DNA from: Megascapheus bottae | Lineage: Eukaryota > Chordata > Mammalia > Rodentia > Geomyidae | DNA length: 64,000 bases | NCBI GenBank assembly: GCA_024803745.1 | Contig: JANJXV010000196.1 | Location: forward strand, 1,314,501-1,378,500 | Direction: 5' to 3' | Part shown: piece after piece, positions 43,606-54,798 of the stretch | Position numbering within the stretch: the first letter of the stretch is position 1 | Layout of the letters: each line of letters opens with the position of its first letter | The notes under the pieces: model-generated | Told to the model about the DNA's origin: nothing | What the model saw: the letters and a program-made list of their open reading frames with translations, nothing else | Database searches by the model: none | Made by a program: the position numbers and the translations under genes

Positions 43606-45935
43606 CGTGAAGTCTGCAGCTGAGGAGCCAAGGTCAGCAGTGTGGTATGGGCAGCGGGAAGCCCGTGTAGACCCCTGACTTGGGCCCGTGGAAGCCCCAC
43701 GGAGGAAGCCCAGCCTTCCTGCTAATCACGCCAGCCCACAGGGGCACAGAGCACACTTCCCCAGGGAAAGCAGGTGCACTGTCCCTGGCCTGCCCAGCAC
43801 ACACACTCCAGCGGACAAGCTCAACACCCGTGGACACCGTGGACAGATCCCAGGAGGAGGGATCCTGGGGTCCTGACCAATGTCTTCCTGCAGACCTCAT
43901 GAGGAACAGTCCTTCCTGTGCTCAGCCTGCCGTGTCTCTGCAGGGCAGAGCACTGCACTGCCGCACCCTAATTCCAGCCACCACCAAAACCAAACAGCTG
44001 AAGCTCAGTTAAACGCCCAGCAAAGCTTCCGTCAAATGTCCTCAAATTATGTGATGTGCCCCATCTGAAGGTACCATTCAGACAAACACGACGTACACAC
44101 CACCTGGCACCCACACAAGCCCTGTCTTGCCAGCTCCCCTGCTCACCCTTTCTGGCTCACCAGCCCCAGCCTTCCAGTCTAGCTATCCACCTGGAAAATG
44201 CCTGTTTAGCCTCCAGGACCAGCCCACAGCCGTGAAGCAAGCCTGCCCTGCTCCTGGGCCCTGACAGCTTGCCCCTCTGCCCAGGACCACCAGACAGTGC
44301 ATGGCACAGGCGCTACGACCTGGCCACGTGACCATGCCCATTCCGCTGTGGGGACTGCACGCCAGCACTGGACAAAATCACCAGCTCCCCCACAAACAGG
44401 GCTTCGCATTTTCTAACACTGGCTTCATGGATCTTGACTGGTCACAAAAGCACAACTACCCCATTAAACAATGGAGGAGGACATCAAGAGCTGCTCCAGG
44501 CCAGGCCACTTGAGCCAAGCTGTTACTCAGGCCACAGTCACTCAGGACACAGTCACGAAGGCCACACAGTCACTCCAGCCACGCAATGGCTCAAACCACA
44601 GTTACCCTGGCCAGAGACCAAGGCCGGCAAGTAACAGCTGCATGTCATCGCTGTCACCGGTGGAAGAAGCCATCGGAGTGGAGACTTGGAGCTTTCCATC
44701 CTAGCCACAGCAACAGGTGTCACCTGCTGGGGCTCCTGGGACGAGGGAGCCCAGTGCTGTGTGCAGCTCACAGCTGTTTCCACATACGCCTGTACTGAAG
44801 AACAGTCTCCTGAGTCTGTTCCCTTTACACACGGTCTCCAGGACACCGCGCCTCTCCCTGAATGGTCAGGGCCAGAGCACACAGAAGAGCAAAGAGGAAT
44901 TGTGGGCGGCTTTCGGCCCAGCACTGCCCAGCCACGTGCCTGCTGAGCTTTTCCCTTTGTGCTGCACTTCTGCAGAAGGCAGGCACTCCAGAGAACTTAA
45001 AGCCACACACCTACCACTAGCCTCCACCAAGCCTCGCTCCTCAGACCAAGCGGTCTCAGATGAAAACGGTGATGATGGCTTTGGCAGCACTGGAGTGTGA
45101 GCTCGGGGCTCGGGCTGGCTACACAGGCACGTGACTCTTTTTTTCCCCCTCTGCATATTTTTTTACCCCAGCCAGCCTGGACAACAATCCTATGTACACT
45201 TCCCATGGCACCCAGCCCTGGAATGTCAATCCCAGAGTGGCTGAGGTGACAGGTGTGTGCCACCGGTGCCCCACGCAGACTGTCTTACATCCTGCACCTA
45301 CTATCTTGCCTAGCTGTGGACACAGTCGGACTGAGTCCCTACCGGGCACCCTGGCAGCTGCCTCTTCACCTTCCAAATGGTCCCTGTAAGTCCCAACTCT
45401 CTAACGACACCTTGGTCGTGGACTTTCCAGTACCAGTGTTCACCCCAAAGCTACCCACAAGCTACTTGCCCCAGTGGACTGGCCAGCAAACCAGACACAA
45501 GAGGCCCTCCCATCACTTTGTGGAAGAAATGGACTCTGCGACAGGAGCCCATTCCAGGGTCACCCAGTGCCTCACCTGAGCACTTGGACACCAAAAGCTG
45601 ACAGCACCACCTCCCTCCCTATTCCATCACCCCATCTTGTGACTCCAAACCTCTCTGCCAGCCCCTGGAAACGCAGATACAGCTGCCCTAAGCTCCCTGC
45701 TCTGCATACTTCTCAGGAGGACCTGGTGTGCTCCAGGTCTGTGCTGAGGGCGCCATGGTGGCTGCAACTGCAGCAGGTAAAGCAGCTTGATCACCAGTAA
45801 TCTAGCCCTCCACCCCCAAGCTGTGGGAACCAGCAGGGCTGTCCCAGGAAGAGCCATGTCCTGCACCACGGGCTTCCCGCTGGTCAAGAAGCTGTCCGGT
45901 GAGCAAGCCTAGACGTGACTGTGATGTGAACACAA
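43606..45935. other. Single-copy GC-rich sequence
   Basis: No gene recognised. A short degenerate GGCCACAGTCACTCA-type repetition lies at about 44510-44590 and a B1-like diverged fragment (GTGGCTGAGGTGACAGGTGT) near 45236-45260. Confidence 0.4.
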
Positions 45936-46255
45936 GCCCAGCGTTCTTTACACACAAACACAGTGACATTCTGTGCATGATGTGACTTTTTTACACACAA
46001 ACACAGTGTGTGCTTTATATAGAAGCACAGGGACATTCTGTGCATGATCTGACCATCTTCTACACAAGCACAGTGACATTTCTGTGTTGACCTGACTGTT
46101 TTATACAAAATCACAGTGACATGCTTTTCATACAGGCACAGTGATATTCTGTGCATGATCTGTTTGACACACTTTATGGTGATGTTTTACCCACAAGCAG
46201 GGTGACATTCTGTGTGTGATCTGACTGACACACAGTCAGTGATGCTCTATGCCCA
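45936..46255. repeat. Degenerate minisatellite, unit about 40-50 bp
   Basis: Repeated CACAAACACAGTGACATTCT and GTGCATGATCTGAC motifs, about seven diverged copies with indels. Old array. Confidence 0.85.
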
Positions 46256-46460
46256 CCTGGCTCACCGGAAGTGAGCGCCATGCAAGGGGAGAACCGCATT
46301 TGCCTCTCTCTGGGTGGGCCGGGCCATGCACCACCTCTCAGCTCTAACCTTGTGCTCTGTGCTCATCTAGCTGTCCTGGCAGCCACTCAGCACACGATGC
46401 CGAGGTGTTGCAGGGCTCATGTGCTTCCATATGACTGAAAAGGGTTTTTTGGTTTTGAAC

Positions 46461-46688
46461 TGGTCCTGGGGCTTGAACTCAGGGCTCGGGTTCTATCCCT
46501 AAGCATTTTTTTTCTCAAAGCAGGTGCTCTACTACTTGATCCACAGTTCAACTTCTACCTTTTTTGGGGGGGTGGGTGGATAATTGGAGATAAGAGTCTC
46601 ACAGACTTTCTTGGCCAGGCTGGCTTCGAATCAGATCTCAGCCTTCTGAATAACTAGAGTTACAAGCATGAGCCACCAGCGTCTTGCC
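46461..46688 (-). mobile_element. Composite 7SL/Geo SINE, reverse, diverged
   Basis: TGGTCCTGGGGCTTGAACTC, TTGATCCACAGTTCAAC, GATAATTGGAGATAAGAGTC, CCAGGCTGGCTTCGAATC and CATGAGCCACCAGCG. Confidence 0.85.
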
Positions 46689-47330
46689 AAAAAGGTATTT
46701 TTATGCATTTTTAAATTTCTCTCTTTACTACATCTGAGCACATTTTAAATTACATGGCCATAATCACATAAGGTAGTATCTTGTATGAATTTCATTTTAA
46801 AATGAAGTTAAGTTTTTGCTTCCAGCAAACATTTGGTATACAGGACAGTGAGAAATGTCTGGCAAATGCTCAGGGTATAAACCAGAGGCAAACCTCCCTC
46901 AGGTCCAGTCATTCGCATAACAGGTGAACACTGTTTGGACTGCAGTGTCACCCATGGTGTCCTGCTTTAGCAGAGCATCTCCAGAGACAACAATGTCAGC
47001 CTTCTCAAGGGAGATGCCAAGGCAGAATGGTGGGCCAGCCCTCCCACAGAGCCAACATGGGCAAGGAGAGGCCAGGTGAGGAATCTTGACATGTTTAGCC
47101 AAAACCTTCTATGCTCGCTTTATGTTTTACAGCCTGAAGGAGGAGAAGAATAAAGCCCCAAACAAAGTGCTGCCAGAATGAATTCTCATTATATAGGACA
47201 GCAACATTTCTGCAGTGCTGCTAGCATTAACTCCACCTAACCAGCAGGGGGAGACATGCTCCACCACGCCCTCACACAGCTGCCTGGCCCAGGAGGGTTG
47301 GGGAGGGGGGAGAGAGGGAGCCTTTAATCT
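46689..47330. other. Single-copy sequence
   Basis: AT-rich at first (46700-46830), then ordinary. No gene recognised. Confidence 0.45.
47241..47255 (+). promoter_or_regulatory. Weak CTCF-like site
   Basis: CCAGCAGGGGGAGAC matches the CTCF core except for A in place of the C after GGG. Motif only. Confidence 0.25.
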
Positions 47331-47339
47331 CTGCTTTCT

Positions 47340-47520
47340 CAGCACATGCTTCTCTGTGCCTTTAAGAACAATTTATTTGTGCAAAGGATTATAAATAATT
47401 CATTTCTCTAGTGCATGTTTATTTTATATAAAAATACTTGCTACTTCACATACTAGGCATAATTAATGCAATACTTTACTTCTGTGGCTTGTTAAAAATA
47501 GGCAGTCATAAATTACACTC
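47340..47520. other. AT-rich candidate conserved noncoding element
   Basis: Repeat-free block with SOX-like AACAATTT, ATAAATAATTCATTTC and homeodomain-like CATAATTAATGC. Its composition contrasts sharply with GC-rich flanks. Conservation untested. Confidence 0.35.
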
Positions 47521-49955
47521 AACACTGCAACGTGGAACCCGACGTCTTCCTGGGCCCACTGGGGCTCTGGGATCCTGTGTCTTTGAATAAACTTTGGTTG
47601 CTGAAAAACCGACTCATATCACGGATAGAGCAGATAGTTGGGTCTTGGCCAAATATAAAACTCCACTTGGCATAGCCATAGTAGAAATGACCCTGACCCT
47701 GACCTTCCCACACTTAGACCAGTCTAAGTGGGTACCGGTTACCTCTGTGACGTTGACAGGCAAAGAAATAATAAGTAAGGCCTTTTCTGACCCAAACTCA
47801 AGACCCAGGAGTCTGCTCCACAAACACAGTGACCTCCAGGGCCTACTGCTTCCATGTTCATATCCCAGAGGGCCTCACCTGTCCTCTCGGCTCTAAATGC
47901 CACCCAAGGCTGCTCAGCCCATGGTACAGGCCAGTCCTGTCCCCCATGCCTGGAGCTCTGGGGCTGCAGGTGGACTGCACGGGCAGCCTTGCTGTTAGGG
48001 GGCAGGGGTAAGAGGTCTAGGAGGGCCTTGGGGCCTCGCTGGAGCCAAGGGCACACAGTATCCCAATGGTCACCCTCCAAACCCAAGAAGAAACTTGGTT
48101 GGAAATTTCAACTTGGGCTGTCTACAGGTAGCCATGATGCTGATTCATGCCTTAGCTGCCAAAACTTAGCACTAAAGGAATTTCCTGTAATCACCTCAAC
48201 AGGACAGGAACAGGCAGTAAAATCACCTATGCCCAGCATGAAGAGCTGTCCTCATTACAGTGACTGAAGCCAGAGCCAGGAGGCATCCACGGAGCAACCA
48301 GAGGCTTCCTGAGGAATCTGAGGTCAGAGCAAGACACGAGTGAACCAAGTGTAACCAGTTACCACGAGCCATCAGCACCTGGACTTGACCCAATGAAATG
48401 CACGCAGAAGGCAAGGCAAGCCATAAGACTTCTTAAGCAGCTTACACCAAACAGGGTTTGCTGTACAACTAGGCTTAGTCAAAGGCCACCCCCTGCCCTG
48501 ACTGTGCTAGGATCACTGGCATGTGCCATCATGCCTGGAATTCCTGTCAATCCGATCCTTACCTTGAAATTTCTTGAGTTTGTTTGTTTGCTCTGATCCT
48601 GAGGCAAAGCTGCTCTGGATGGGTGAGGAAAACAGATCGCCACTCAGTAGAACTGGAGAAAGCACGGCCCACCTGGACAGCCCGTCCTCCAACCACACCT
48701 GGCCTTCTCCACGTCCCACTCAGCAAATGCCATTCTGTGCAAGAGAAAGATTTGTTACTTGGCATCATTTCAGAAGTAAGCTCCTCAGTTAAAAAAAAAA
48801 AAGTGAGACAGGTCTCACTACAGAGCTCAGGCTGGCCCTGAACCCTTCATCCTCCTCCCTCCTGGTGCTCCATCCCCAGTGTCCTCTTCCTAAACACACG
48901 TTGACATGATCTTAGACAGGTTGATACAAATTTTAAAGGGGTTACACAGCCAGCCTTTGTTCCACCTGCTGGCCAGAGGCAGGCAGGAGACAGACCAGCT
49001 CACACCAGCGCAGCAGACCAGCATAGACAGGCACCATGAAGGAAAGAGGCCCTAGGCAAAATCCTGTACGTATTCATCCCCTTCAAAATAAAATGCATCT
49101 CTCTGTGTGTATGTGATGTAGGGAGCAGAAATGCCCGCACCTGGCCTTTGCTCAGCTGGTGCCCGCCCTGCTGCTGGAGGCCAAGGGCTACAGAATGCCA
49201 ACTCTCAACAATCGTTTCCACTGACTGGCAGTCTCTGACAAGTGGACACTTCCTTAACACCAACAGACTTGGGGCTGCTCCCCCCCAGACTCCGGTCAAG
49301 TTGGGGGGCAGTAAGCAGGGAGGGTGGAACCTGGCGAAGCCAGGCACAAAGCCCAGGCATATCGAACATGGCTCAGCTACAGCCTCTGCAGAGTGGATCA
49401 TGTCCTCAGGCCTGCCTCCCTCCCTCTTCCTCCTCCCTCTCACTGCAGCAGTCCTGCAAGGAGCTCGGCCCCCACCTGCTCCTGGGTGCTCATCAGCTCG
49501 TCTGCTAGCTGGGCTGGGACATGCTGAGGACGAGCTTCCTGCCATGTTCCCACCACTCATGCACAAAGCCACTGTGCCAGCTGCGAGGGACGAGACGGCC
49601 AGGAGAGCGGCTGGGGTCTCGGCCATCCTCACAGAGACAAGCTGAGGAGGAGAACAGCACTGAGGAAAAGACGTTGACATTCCAAGATGTGATGGGGGAG
49701 CCCAGCAGAGCTGCGTGCCTGCCACCCACGCAGGTGTCCCCTGAGCCACGCGGGAAGGACACAGCAAGACAACCCTGTGGGTGGGGGAATCGGGCCCGGC
49801 CCCCTCTGAGGCTCTGCCTGGTAGCGAGTCTCACAGCCCTCCGCACCACAGCGCGACAGGAGCTCACCAGGGTGCACTTGCAGAAGCCTCTGCTCACTGT
49901 TCACACCAATGGCTGCAGAGTACAAGCTTTATACAAATTTCACTCAGGGCACTTG
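47521..49955. other. Single-copy sequence with one B1-like fragment
   Basis: A reverse 7SL-like fragment (AGACAGGTCTCACTACAGAGCTCAGGCTGGCCC) lies at about 48803-48885. A 255-codon minus-strand ORF (49000-49767) overlaps plus-strand ORFs and shows no domain I recognise. No exon supported. Confidence 0.4.
48957..48974 (-). promoter_or_regulatory. Weak CTCF-like site
   Basis: The minus strand reads GGCCAGCAGGTGGAAC; the core CCAGCAGGTGG matches and the 3' part diverges. Confidence 0.25.
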
Positions 49956-50070
49956 ATGGATCTGCTGTGCCAGCAATGATCTTATTGATTAAATGAAGCA
50001 ACTGCATTTCCTCTTAAAGTGATATTTATCATTGCAATTTAATTAGACTGGAAATTAGGGCTTTGCTCTG
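49956..50070. other. AT-rich candidate conserved noncoding element
   Basis: TTATTGATTAAATGAAG, GATATTTATCATTGC and ATTTAATTAGACTGG form a compact block of homeodomain- and forkhead-like motifs in otherwise GC-rich sequence. Confidence 0.35.
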
Positions 50071-50457
50071 CCAAACACTAAGTACTGTCATCTTCAAGGC
50101 ATGAAACCAACACCATTCCCCAAGTGTGGAGGTAAACGATAAGGTCCCAGTACACAAGACTGCAGCTCTTGGCCCCGGACACAGACAGGCAGGAGGTTCT
50201 CAGGGCAAGACACAAAGGGAAGGGGAAAGCTGCCAGCACAAAAGGACATGAGGTACAGAAGCAACCTCCCTAGCGTTTATGAGTGGCTGGCACTTGTGAG
50301 CTGAGAACTGGCAGTGTCAGAAGACTGAAGTTCTCCACACCAAGAGGTAGAAATGCAGCCCGGGGGTCAAGGAAGGGACAGAATTCACCAAGGGGACAAC
50401 TGTCCATGTGTCACAGGCATGAGGGTGGGTGGAAGGCCACAAAAAGGTGTGAAGAAG

Positions 50458-50655
50458 GGCCGGGAGTTTGGCCTAGTGGTAGAGTGCTTGCCTAGCATGC
50501 ACGAACACCTGGGTTCGATTCCTCGGTACCACATACATAGAAAAAAGCCGGAAGCGGTGCTGAGGCTCAAGTGGTAGAGCTCTAACCTTGAGAAAGTCCA
50601 AGGACAGTGCTCAGGCACTGAGCTCAAGCCCAGGACTGGCAAAAAAAAAAAAAAG
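50458..50655 (+). mobile_element. IDL-Geo-like SINE with target duplication
   Basis: Near-consensus forward dimer (GGGCCGGGAGTTTGGCCTAG to CCCAGGACTGGC plus A tail). AAAGGTGTGAAGAAG precedes and follows it, so it is a young insertion. Confidence 0.93.
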
Positions 50656-50699
50656 GTGTGAAGAAGATCCACACTCTAGTGTCTTCAGAAAATACTGGG

Positions 50700-51008
50700 G
50701 GTAGGAGGTGGGGGTACAGGCGCAGCATATGGAAAGTCGGGGGTGGGAGGTGGCGGGGTGAAAAATGGGTGGAAGGTAAAGGGTAGGTGGCAAGGGGTGG
50801 GAGGTGGGTGGGTGAGGAGTGGGTAGGAGGCAGGGGGTGGGAGGTGGGTGGGTGAGGAGTGGGTAGGAGGCAGGGGGTGGGAGGTGGGTGGGTGAGGAGT
50901 GGGTAGGGGGCAGGGGGTGGGAGGTGAGTGGGTAGGCGGCAGGGGGTGGGAGGTGGGTGGGTGAGGAGTGGGTAGGCGGCAGGGGGTGGGAGGTGGGTGG
51001 GTGGTAGC
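50700..51008. repeat. G-rich minisatellite, about 40-bp unit, 6-7 copies
   Basis: Unit GGTGGGAGGTGGGTGGGTGA plus GGAGTGGGTAGGAGGCAGGG, with one shortened copy near 50925. Dense GGG tracts on the plus strand make G-quadruplexes likely in DNA; the minus-strand transcript would be C-rich. Confidence 0.93.
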
Positions 51009-51615
51009 AGGGGACGCTGGAAGAGGACCAGCAGCAGCAGGAAAGCAAACCCAGGCGGGCAGCAGGTAGAATTTCCAGTAAGCAGAGGAAGGCAGAAGGA
51101 CGGCCAGGGCCTGGAAACAGCTCTGTGGAAGTGTGGCCAAGACACTCGCTGTTAGCAAGGACCGGGCTCCTCTGCCCTTTTCTGGCTTCTAAATGCCACA
51201 GGGACAGCTGAGGTTGCCATGGGAACTAGAATGCATGCTTAAGTGCAGGAACCCTTACCGGAGACTCGGTATCTCAGGGGGAGAGGCTGGCCGCTGCGCA
51301 CGGCCCAGGCAGAGTGAAGGAGCCCGGGCGGGCAGGGAGGCAGAGGCTCACTTCCAATCACCCTTCCTCTGAAGGGTAAGAAGCCTTGGCCCTGGGCTGC
51401 TGAAGACCACAACTCTGGAACGGCTTCAAAACAGGCTAAGTTCTAGTGGGTCAATTACAGGCCAGTAAACCCGGCCCACCTCAGTTCTGAAGACCCAACC
51501 AAGCTAGCGTCCGACATTTGTGTGGCAAAGCAAGCTCTCGGCTGTCCTGTTCTTGGTTCTCTGCACTTTGATCTGTATTTTGTCATTTGTTCTACTGACT
51601 GTTGAAATGAACTTT
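51009..51615. other. Single-copy sequence
   Basis: No gene or repeat recognised. Confidence 0.45.
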
Positions 51616-51616
51616 T

Positions 51617-51755
51617 TTTTTTCCAGTCCCAGGCTTGAGCTCTGGGCCTGAGCACTGTCCTTGGACTTCCTCAAGGCTAGAGCTCTACCACTTGAGCCTC
51701 AGCACCACTTCTTTTTTCTATGTATGTGGTACTGAGGAATCGAACCCAGGGCTCC
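51617..51755 (-). mobile_element. IDL-Geo-like SINE, reverse, missing part of left monomer
   Basis: Right monomer complete (CCAGTCCCAGGCTTGAGCTC to CACTTGAGCCTCAGC). The left monomer stops at GGAATCGAACCCAGGGCTC, so its 5' end is lost. Confidence 0.88.
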
Positions 51756-51901
51756 CCTGACCTGTGCCTCTGGGAAAGGTAAGGGACTGGGGTGTCCTGG
51801 CTGCCAGGACAAGGACACAGGCACCTTGGGAGGTGATAGGATGTCACCACCTCCTCTGTGGCGAGTCTCTCCATAGTCACATGGTCCACTTTCAAATGTG
51901 C

Positions 51902-51906
<5 letters not shown>

Positions 51907-51936
<30 letters not shown>

Positions 51937-52121
51937 CCAGTCCTGGGCTTGAGCTCAGGGCCTGAGCACTGTCCTTGGACTTTCTCAAGGCTAGAGCTCT
52001 ACCACTTGAGCCTCAGCACCACTTCTGGATTTTTTCTATGTATGTGGTACCGAGGAATTGAACCCGGGTCTTCGTGCATGCTAGGCAAGCACTTTAACCA
52101 CTAGGCCAAACTCCCGGCCCC
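51907..52121 (-). mobile_element. IDL-Geo-like SINE with long poly(A) and target duplication
   Basis: Reverse dimer with a T run of about 30 (the poly-A tail on the other strand). ATGTGCTCAGGTTTT occurs before and after. One of the youngest-looking copies here. Confidence 0.93.
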
Positions 52122-52129
52122 ATGTGCTC

Positions 52130-53305
52130 AGGTTTTTGTCAAACATGCCACTATAAAACTTTTCTGCAGACTGTTTTATAGACTCTCACTGTTTATGTAT
52201 TTAGCAGTGCTAAAGATGGAACCCACGGCCCTGTGAATTCTAGGTAAACTTCTACCACTGAACAACAGTGTCAATTCTCCTTGCATTTTAAAAGTGAATG
52301 AGTGAACTACTGGAAATGTTTTTATAACTTGGGAGAAAAGCACTTCACAAGCCTTAGCACTCTCATGTTTTGAGAGAAACCATTAGAACAAGTCATTAAA
52401 GAGGTGCATTCTTTCACTACACGATGACAATACTGTCTGCGAGCATTTCTAGAGGAATCCAGAGCTCCCCACACCAGGAATGAGCTCTGCACTTCCACAG
52501 ACAGAGCAGCGCAGACAGCGAGTGCCAGAGGAGAGATGGAGACAGAAGAAAGGAGAGGAAAGGAACAGACACAGATGTGAGGCAGAGCAAGGCAGTGTGA
52601 GCCTGAGAGCCGGGGGTCCAGTGGGCACCTGACATAAACAATCAACTCGAGGACTGGGGTGACTTCCTGAAGCCTCTTACCACCCCACCTCATCAGACTC
52701 CAGTCCACTCGCCAATTCCCATACCCTCTGAACTGAATACCAAATCGTTTTGATGGTCCCACAGTAATGCATGGCTGGAAGTATTGTTAAGAAGGCTGGT
52801 CAACGAATACTAAAAGTTAAGTGTTTTATTTGTTAAACTGCTATGTTGGCCTTCCATGCAAGGAGCACAGCTGCCCACACGAGAAAAGTCTCTTACCGTG
52901 ACAGAAACCTCCTCAATAACCCCCTAGCTCCTCCACACAAGGCACCAAATAACCTCAGACCAGAACACGACACTGGGAAATGCAGCCGGGGCCCGAGAGG
53001 CAGAGTGGGCGGGAGTCTCAGGCTGTGCACTTCACCATGAGAGCAAATCACATCTGAGGTGGTCTGTGAGCATACCTTTCTTTTTTGGGGGGGAGGGGGG
53101 AAGGAGTCCTGGAGAGAGAACAGGCAGTCAAGAAAACTGAAGAAAAAAGAAGGGCGAGTGCAGACACAGGGGTAGAAAATGAAAACACAGATCCCATGCT
53201 ACCTGTTCCAGTGAGCAAACAGGAAGAGATCCTTCCCGTTCTCCGTGAGAGAACTGCGAAACTCTGGAGCTAACGTGTGATATTAGAAAATCCAGGTATT
53301 AGAAG
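52130..53305. other. Single-copy sequence
   Basis: A possible reverse ID-like remnant (GCTAAAGATGGAACCCACGGCCC) near 52210. Otherwise nothing recognised. Confidence 0.4.
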
Positions 53306-53307
53306 TT

Positions 53308-53558
53308 AGTGGCCGCTGGGTACTGGTGGTTCATACTTGTAACCCTAGCTACTCAGAAGGCTCCAATTTGAGGATCATGATCCAAAGCTTTACCTGGTCA
53401 GAAAAGTCTTTTGAGACTCAAATTTCCAATTAACCAGCAATTAACCAGCAAAAAGCCAAAAGTGGAACTGTGGCTCAAGTGGTAGAGTGCCAGCCTTGAG
53501 AAAAAAACTAAGGGGCAGTGACCTAGGCTCTGAGTTCAAGCCTCAGTACTGGCACATG
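53308..53558 (+). mobile_element. Composite 7SL/Geo SINE
   Basis: GCTGGGTACTGGTGGTTCAT, CTAGCTACTCAGAAGGCT, TTTCCAATTAACCAGC (short internal duplication of AATTAACCAGC), GTGGCTCAAGTGGTAGAG and GAGTTCAAGCCTCAGTACTGGC, followed by a CA/TG-rich tail. Confidence 0.87.
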
Positions 53559-53699
53559 TGCATGCACACATGCATGAATACACACACGCAGAATCACGAG
53601 CAAACATCAGCAACCATAAATCCAGTGATATGCAAAGACAGCAAGCTGAATCATACAAAGCTGCATATATGCACACCAGGAACACACAGTTGGCTTAAC

Positions 53700-54520
53700 A
53701 TTTGAAAGTTACACAGAAGCTGTGCTAACAGTGATACTTCTATCAAATGTTCTTCAACAGGTTCCTCAGTAATTCAAATGGGTGCTTTTTGTACATATCT
53801 ATCATATAATAAATGTGATAGTTTTGTTAAAAAAATAGACTCTACCTGAGGAAAACAACAACATGAATTAAAAAGCTGGTAAATGGAGAGCAATGTTTTT
53901 TCCCCCATAATTAAAATAAAAGTAAGTCCCACACAAGGCTTGCTAGGTCCCTTGTCTTAGGAGAGGGTGGCAAAGCTGATAAGCACTTCTGAGCAGTGGG
54001 GACAGCTGGAGACTTGTCCTCCAAGATATGGAAAGGCACTGTGAGCAGAGCTGAGGCTCCAGCACCCTGACACCTGGCCTGTTTGTGGGACCCCTGTGAG
54101 CATTCTGCTCCTCTAGCCAGGTCAGGAAAGGCTCATGGATACTTTGGGGAAGGCATAGAGACTGTAAAATTACTTATGAAGTAGCAAGCTTGTGTGCCAG
54201 AGAGCATTTGGTGAAAACGAACTTGACTCCAGCCAGATGATGCCAAGAGCCCAAAGCCTGTGCGCCTCTGATCTGCATACCCCAACACAAGTGGAGATGC
54301 CCCAATCCAGCCCCCTCTTTGGTGATAACCAGCAAAATTTCACAGTGTATGACTAAGGTTAGTCAAAGGTAACCTAGGAAGCTTAAGGGGCATTAATACT
54401 TGAAACTCCTCATGTACACTTGAACGTTACCAGTTTGCAGAGATCTAATTCTATCCAAGAAGCTGGCTCCACAACAGCTGGGAGCTCATGGCATGCTCGC
54501 AGGTGCACAGGCCACAGAAC
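53700..54520. other. Single-copy sequence, AT-rich at start
   Basis: 53700-53930 is AT-rich and repeat-free. No exon recognised. Confidence 0.4.
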
Positions 54521-54523
54521 TCT

Positions 54524-54736
54524 TGTCAGTTGGAGGTGGCTCACACTGTAATCCTAGATATTCAGGAGGCTGAGATTTGAGGATCACTGTTCAAATCCAG
54601 CCTGGGCAGATGTCCAATTAACCATCAAAAAGCCACAAGTGGAGCAGGAGCTCAAGTGGCAGAGTACCCACTTTGAGGGAAAGAGCTAAGGAACAGCATC
54701 CAGGCCCTGAGTTCAAACTCCAGTACTGACACAAAA
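54524..54736 (+). mobile_element. Composite 7SL/Geo SINE
   Basis: TTGGAGGTGGCTCACACTGT, CTAGATATTCAGGAGGCTGA, GTCCAATTAACCATC, GAGCTCAAGTGGCAGAG and GAGTTCAAACTCCAGTACTG. Confidence 0.85.
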
Positions 54737-54798
54737 AGGAGGAAGAGGAAGGGGGAAGGGGAGGAGGGAGGAGGAAGAGGAGGAGGAGGAGGATGACA
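54737..54798. repeat. (GGA)n-rich tail microsatellite
   Basis: AGGAGGAAGAGGAAGGGGG to GGAGGAGGAGGATGA, grown from the tail of the preceding SINE. Confidence 0.9.

Noticed and set aside
49000..49767. 255-codon minus-strand ORF
   Set aside because: Overlaps several plus-strand ORFs in GC-rich DNA, with no domain and no exon signals.
50458..50540. tRNA gene (A and B boxes visible)
   Set aside because: It is the tRNA-derived left monomer of a SINE with A tail and target duplication, not a cloverleaf-forming tRNA gene. The same applies to the other SINE copies.
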